Shown in pieces: positions 33,793 through 33,882 of a stretch of 33,882 bases of DNA. The notes beneath the pieces were generated by a model, which did no database searches, was not told where the DNA came from, and was given only the letters and a program-made list of their open reading frames with translations. The stretch comes from Flavobacterium branchiophilum NBRC 15030 = ATCC 35035. GTDB taxonomy: Bacteria > Bacteroidota > Bacteroidia > Flavobacteriales > Flavobacteriaceae. The stretch spans positions 1 to 33,882 of the forward strand of contig NZ_MUGT01000090.1 of the NCBI RefSeq assembly GCF_002217205.1, given 5' to 3'. Made by a program: the position numbers and the translations under genes. The stretch's first letter is position 1; every line of letters starts with the position of its first letter.

Positions 33793-33882
33793 ATTAATAT
33801 CCTCACAAAAAAAAGTTTTTTTTGCGTAAGTATTAAAGCAAATTAAGAGTAATATGTAAATAAATTTATCGAGTTACTTACT

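Noticed and set aside
1..33882. CRISPR array, insertion sequence, prophage or integrase
   Set aside because: I saw no regular spaced repeats, transposase motifs, terminal inverted repeats or phage genes.

Overview
The window looks like chromosome from a low-GC member of the Bacteroidetes, most likely the Flavobacteriales. Several independent signs agree. Promoters match the Bacteroidetes consensus (TTG, 17-23 bp, TAnnTTTG). Shine-Dalgarno sequences are mostly absent. The gene families are typical of the group: eukaryote-like ProRS, Nif3 followed by a zinc-ribbon-like protein, an FKBP lipoprotein with calcium-binding repeats, OmpP1/FadL, and a MerR-controlled carotenoid cluster.

Layout. (1) 1-5900: a minus-strand tandem array of hybrid sensor histidine kinases, three complete and one truncated, sharing a roughly 190-residue multi-pass membrane sensor module. 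(2) 5980-15429: mostly housekeeping. It holds typA, rpsT, two identical tRNA-Glu genes, proS, a Tyr/Asn/Gly-rich lipoprotein, an OmpP1/FadL porin, a small secreted Gly-rich protein and rimO. (3) 15803-16092: tRNA-Leu(GAG) and two identical tRNA-Lys(TTT). (4) 16219-21174: aroK, a PyrR-like phosphoribosyltransferase, a complete HincII-type restriction-modification pair, an Hsp15-like S4 protein and an FKBP lipoprotein. (5) 21238-23258: an orphan ABC ATPase and a KAS III enzyme. (6) 23261-28270: a carotenoid locus with crtY facing left and merR-crtI-crtB-crtZ facing right. (7) 28267-33792: an alpha/beta hydrolase, a zinc-ribbon-like coiled-coil protein, Nif3, lpxK and a fourth, unrelated-sensor hybrid kinase.

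How the parts work together. CrtB, CrtI, CrtY and CrtZ would take geranylgeranyl diphosphate through phytoene and lycopene to beta-carotene and zeaxanthin; GGPP synthase and isoprenoid supply lie elsewhere. The MerR protein carries a B12-binding domain with the residues expected of CarH-type photoreceptors. The merR and crtI promoters carry the same near-perfect palindrome, TTTGTT-W-AACAA(A/T), starting on the TTTG of the -7 box in both cases. This suggests a self-regulated, light-responsive switch for pigment synthesis.

The restriction pair strongly resembles HincII (GTYRAC). By eye I found only one GTYRAC site in the whole window, where a composition-based estimate predicts roughly two dozen. 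This suggests long residence of this specificity in the lineage. Two degenerate copies of a structured intergenic repeat (about 11712-11861 and 15571-15740) are the clearest unexplained non-coding element.
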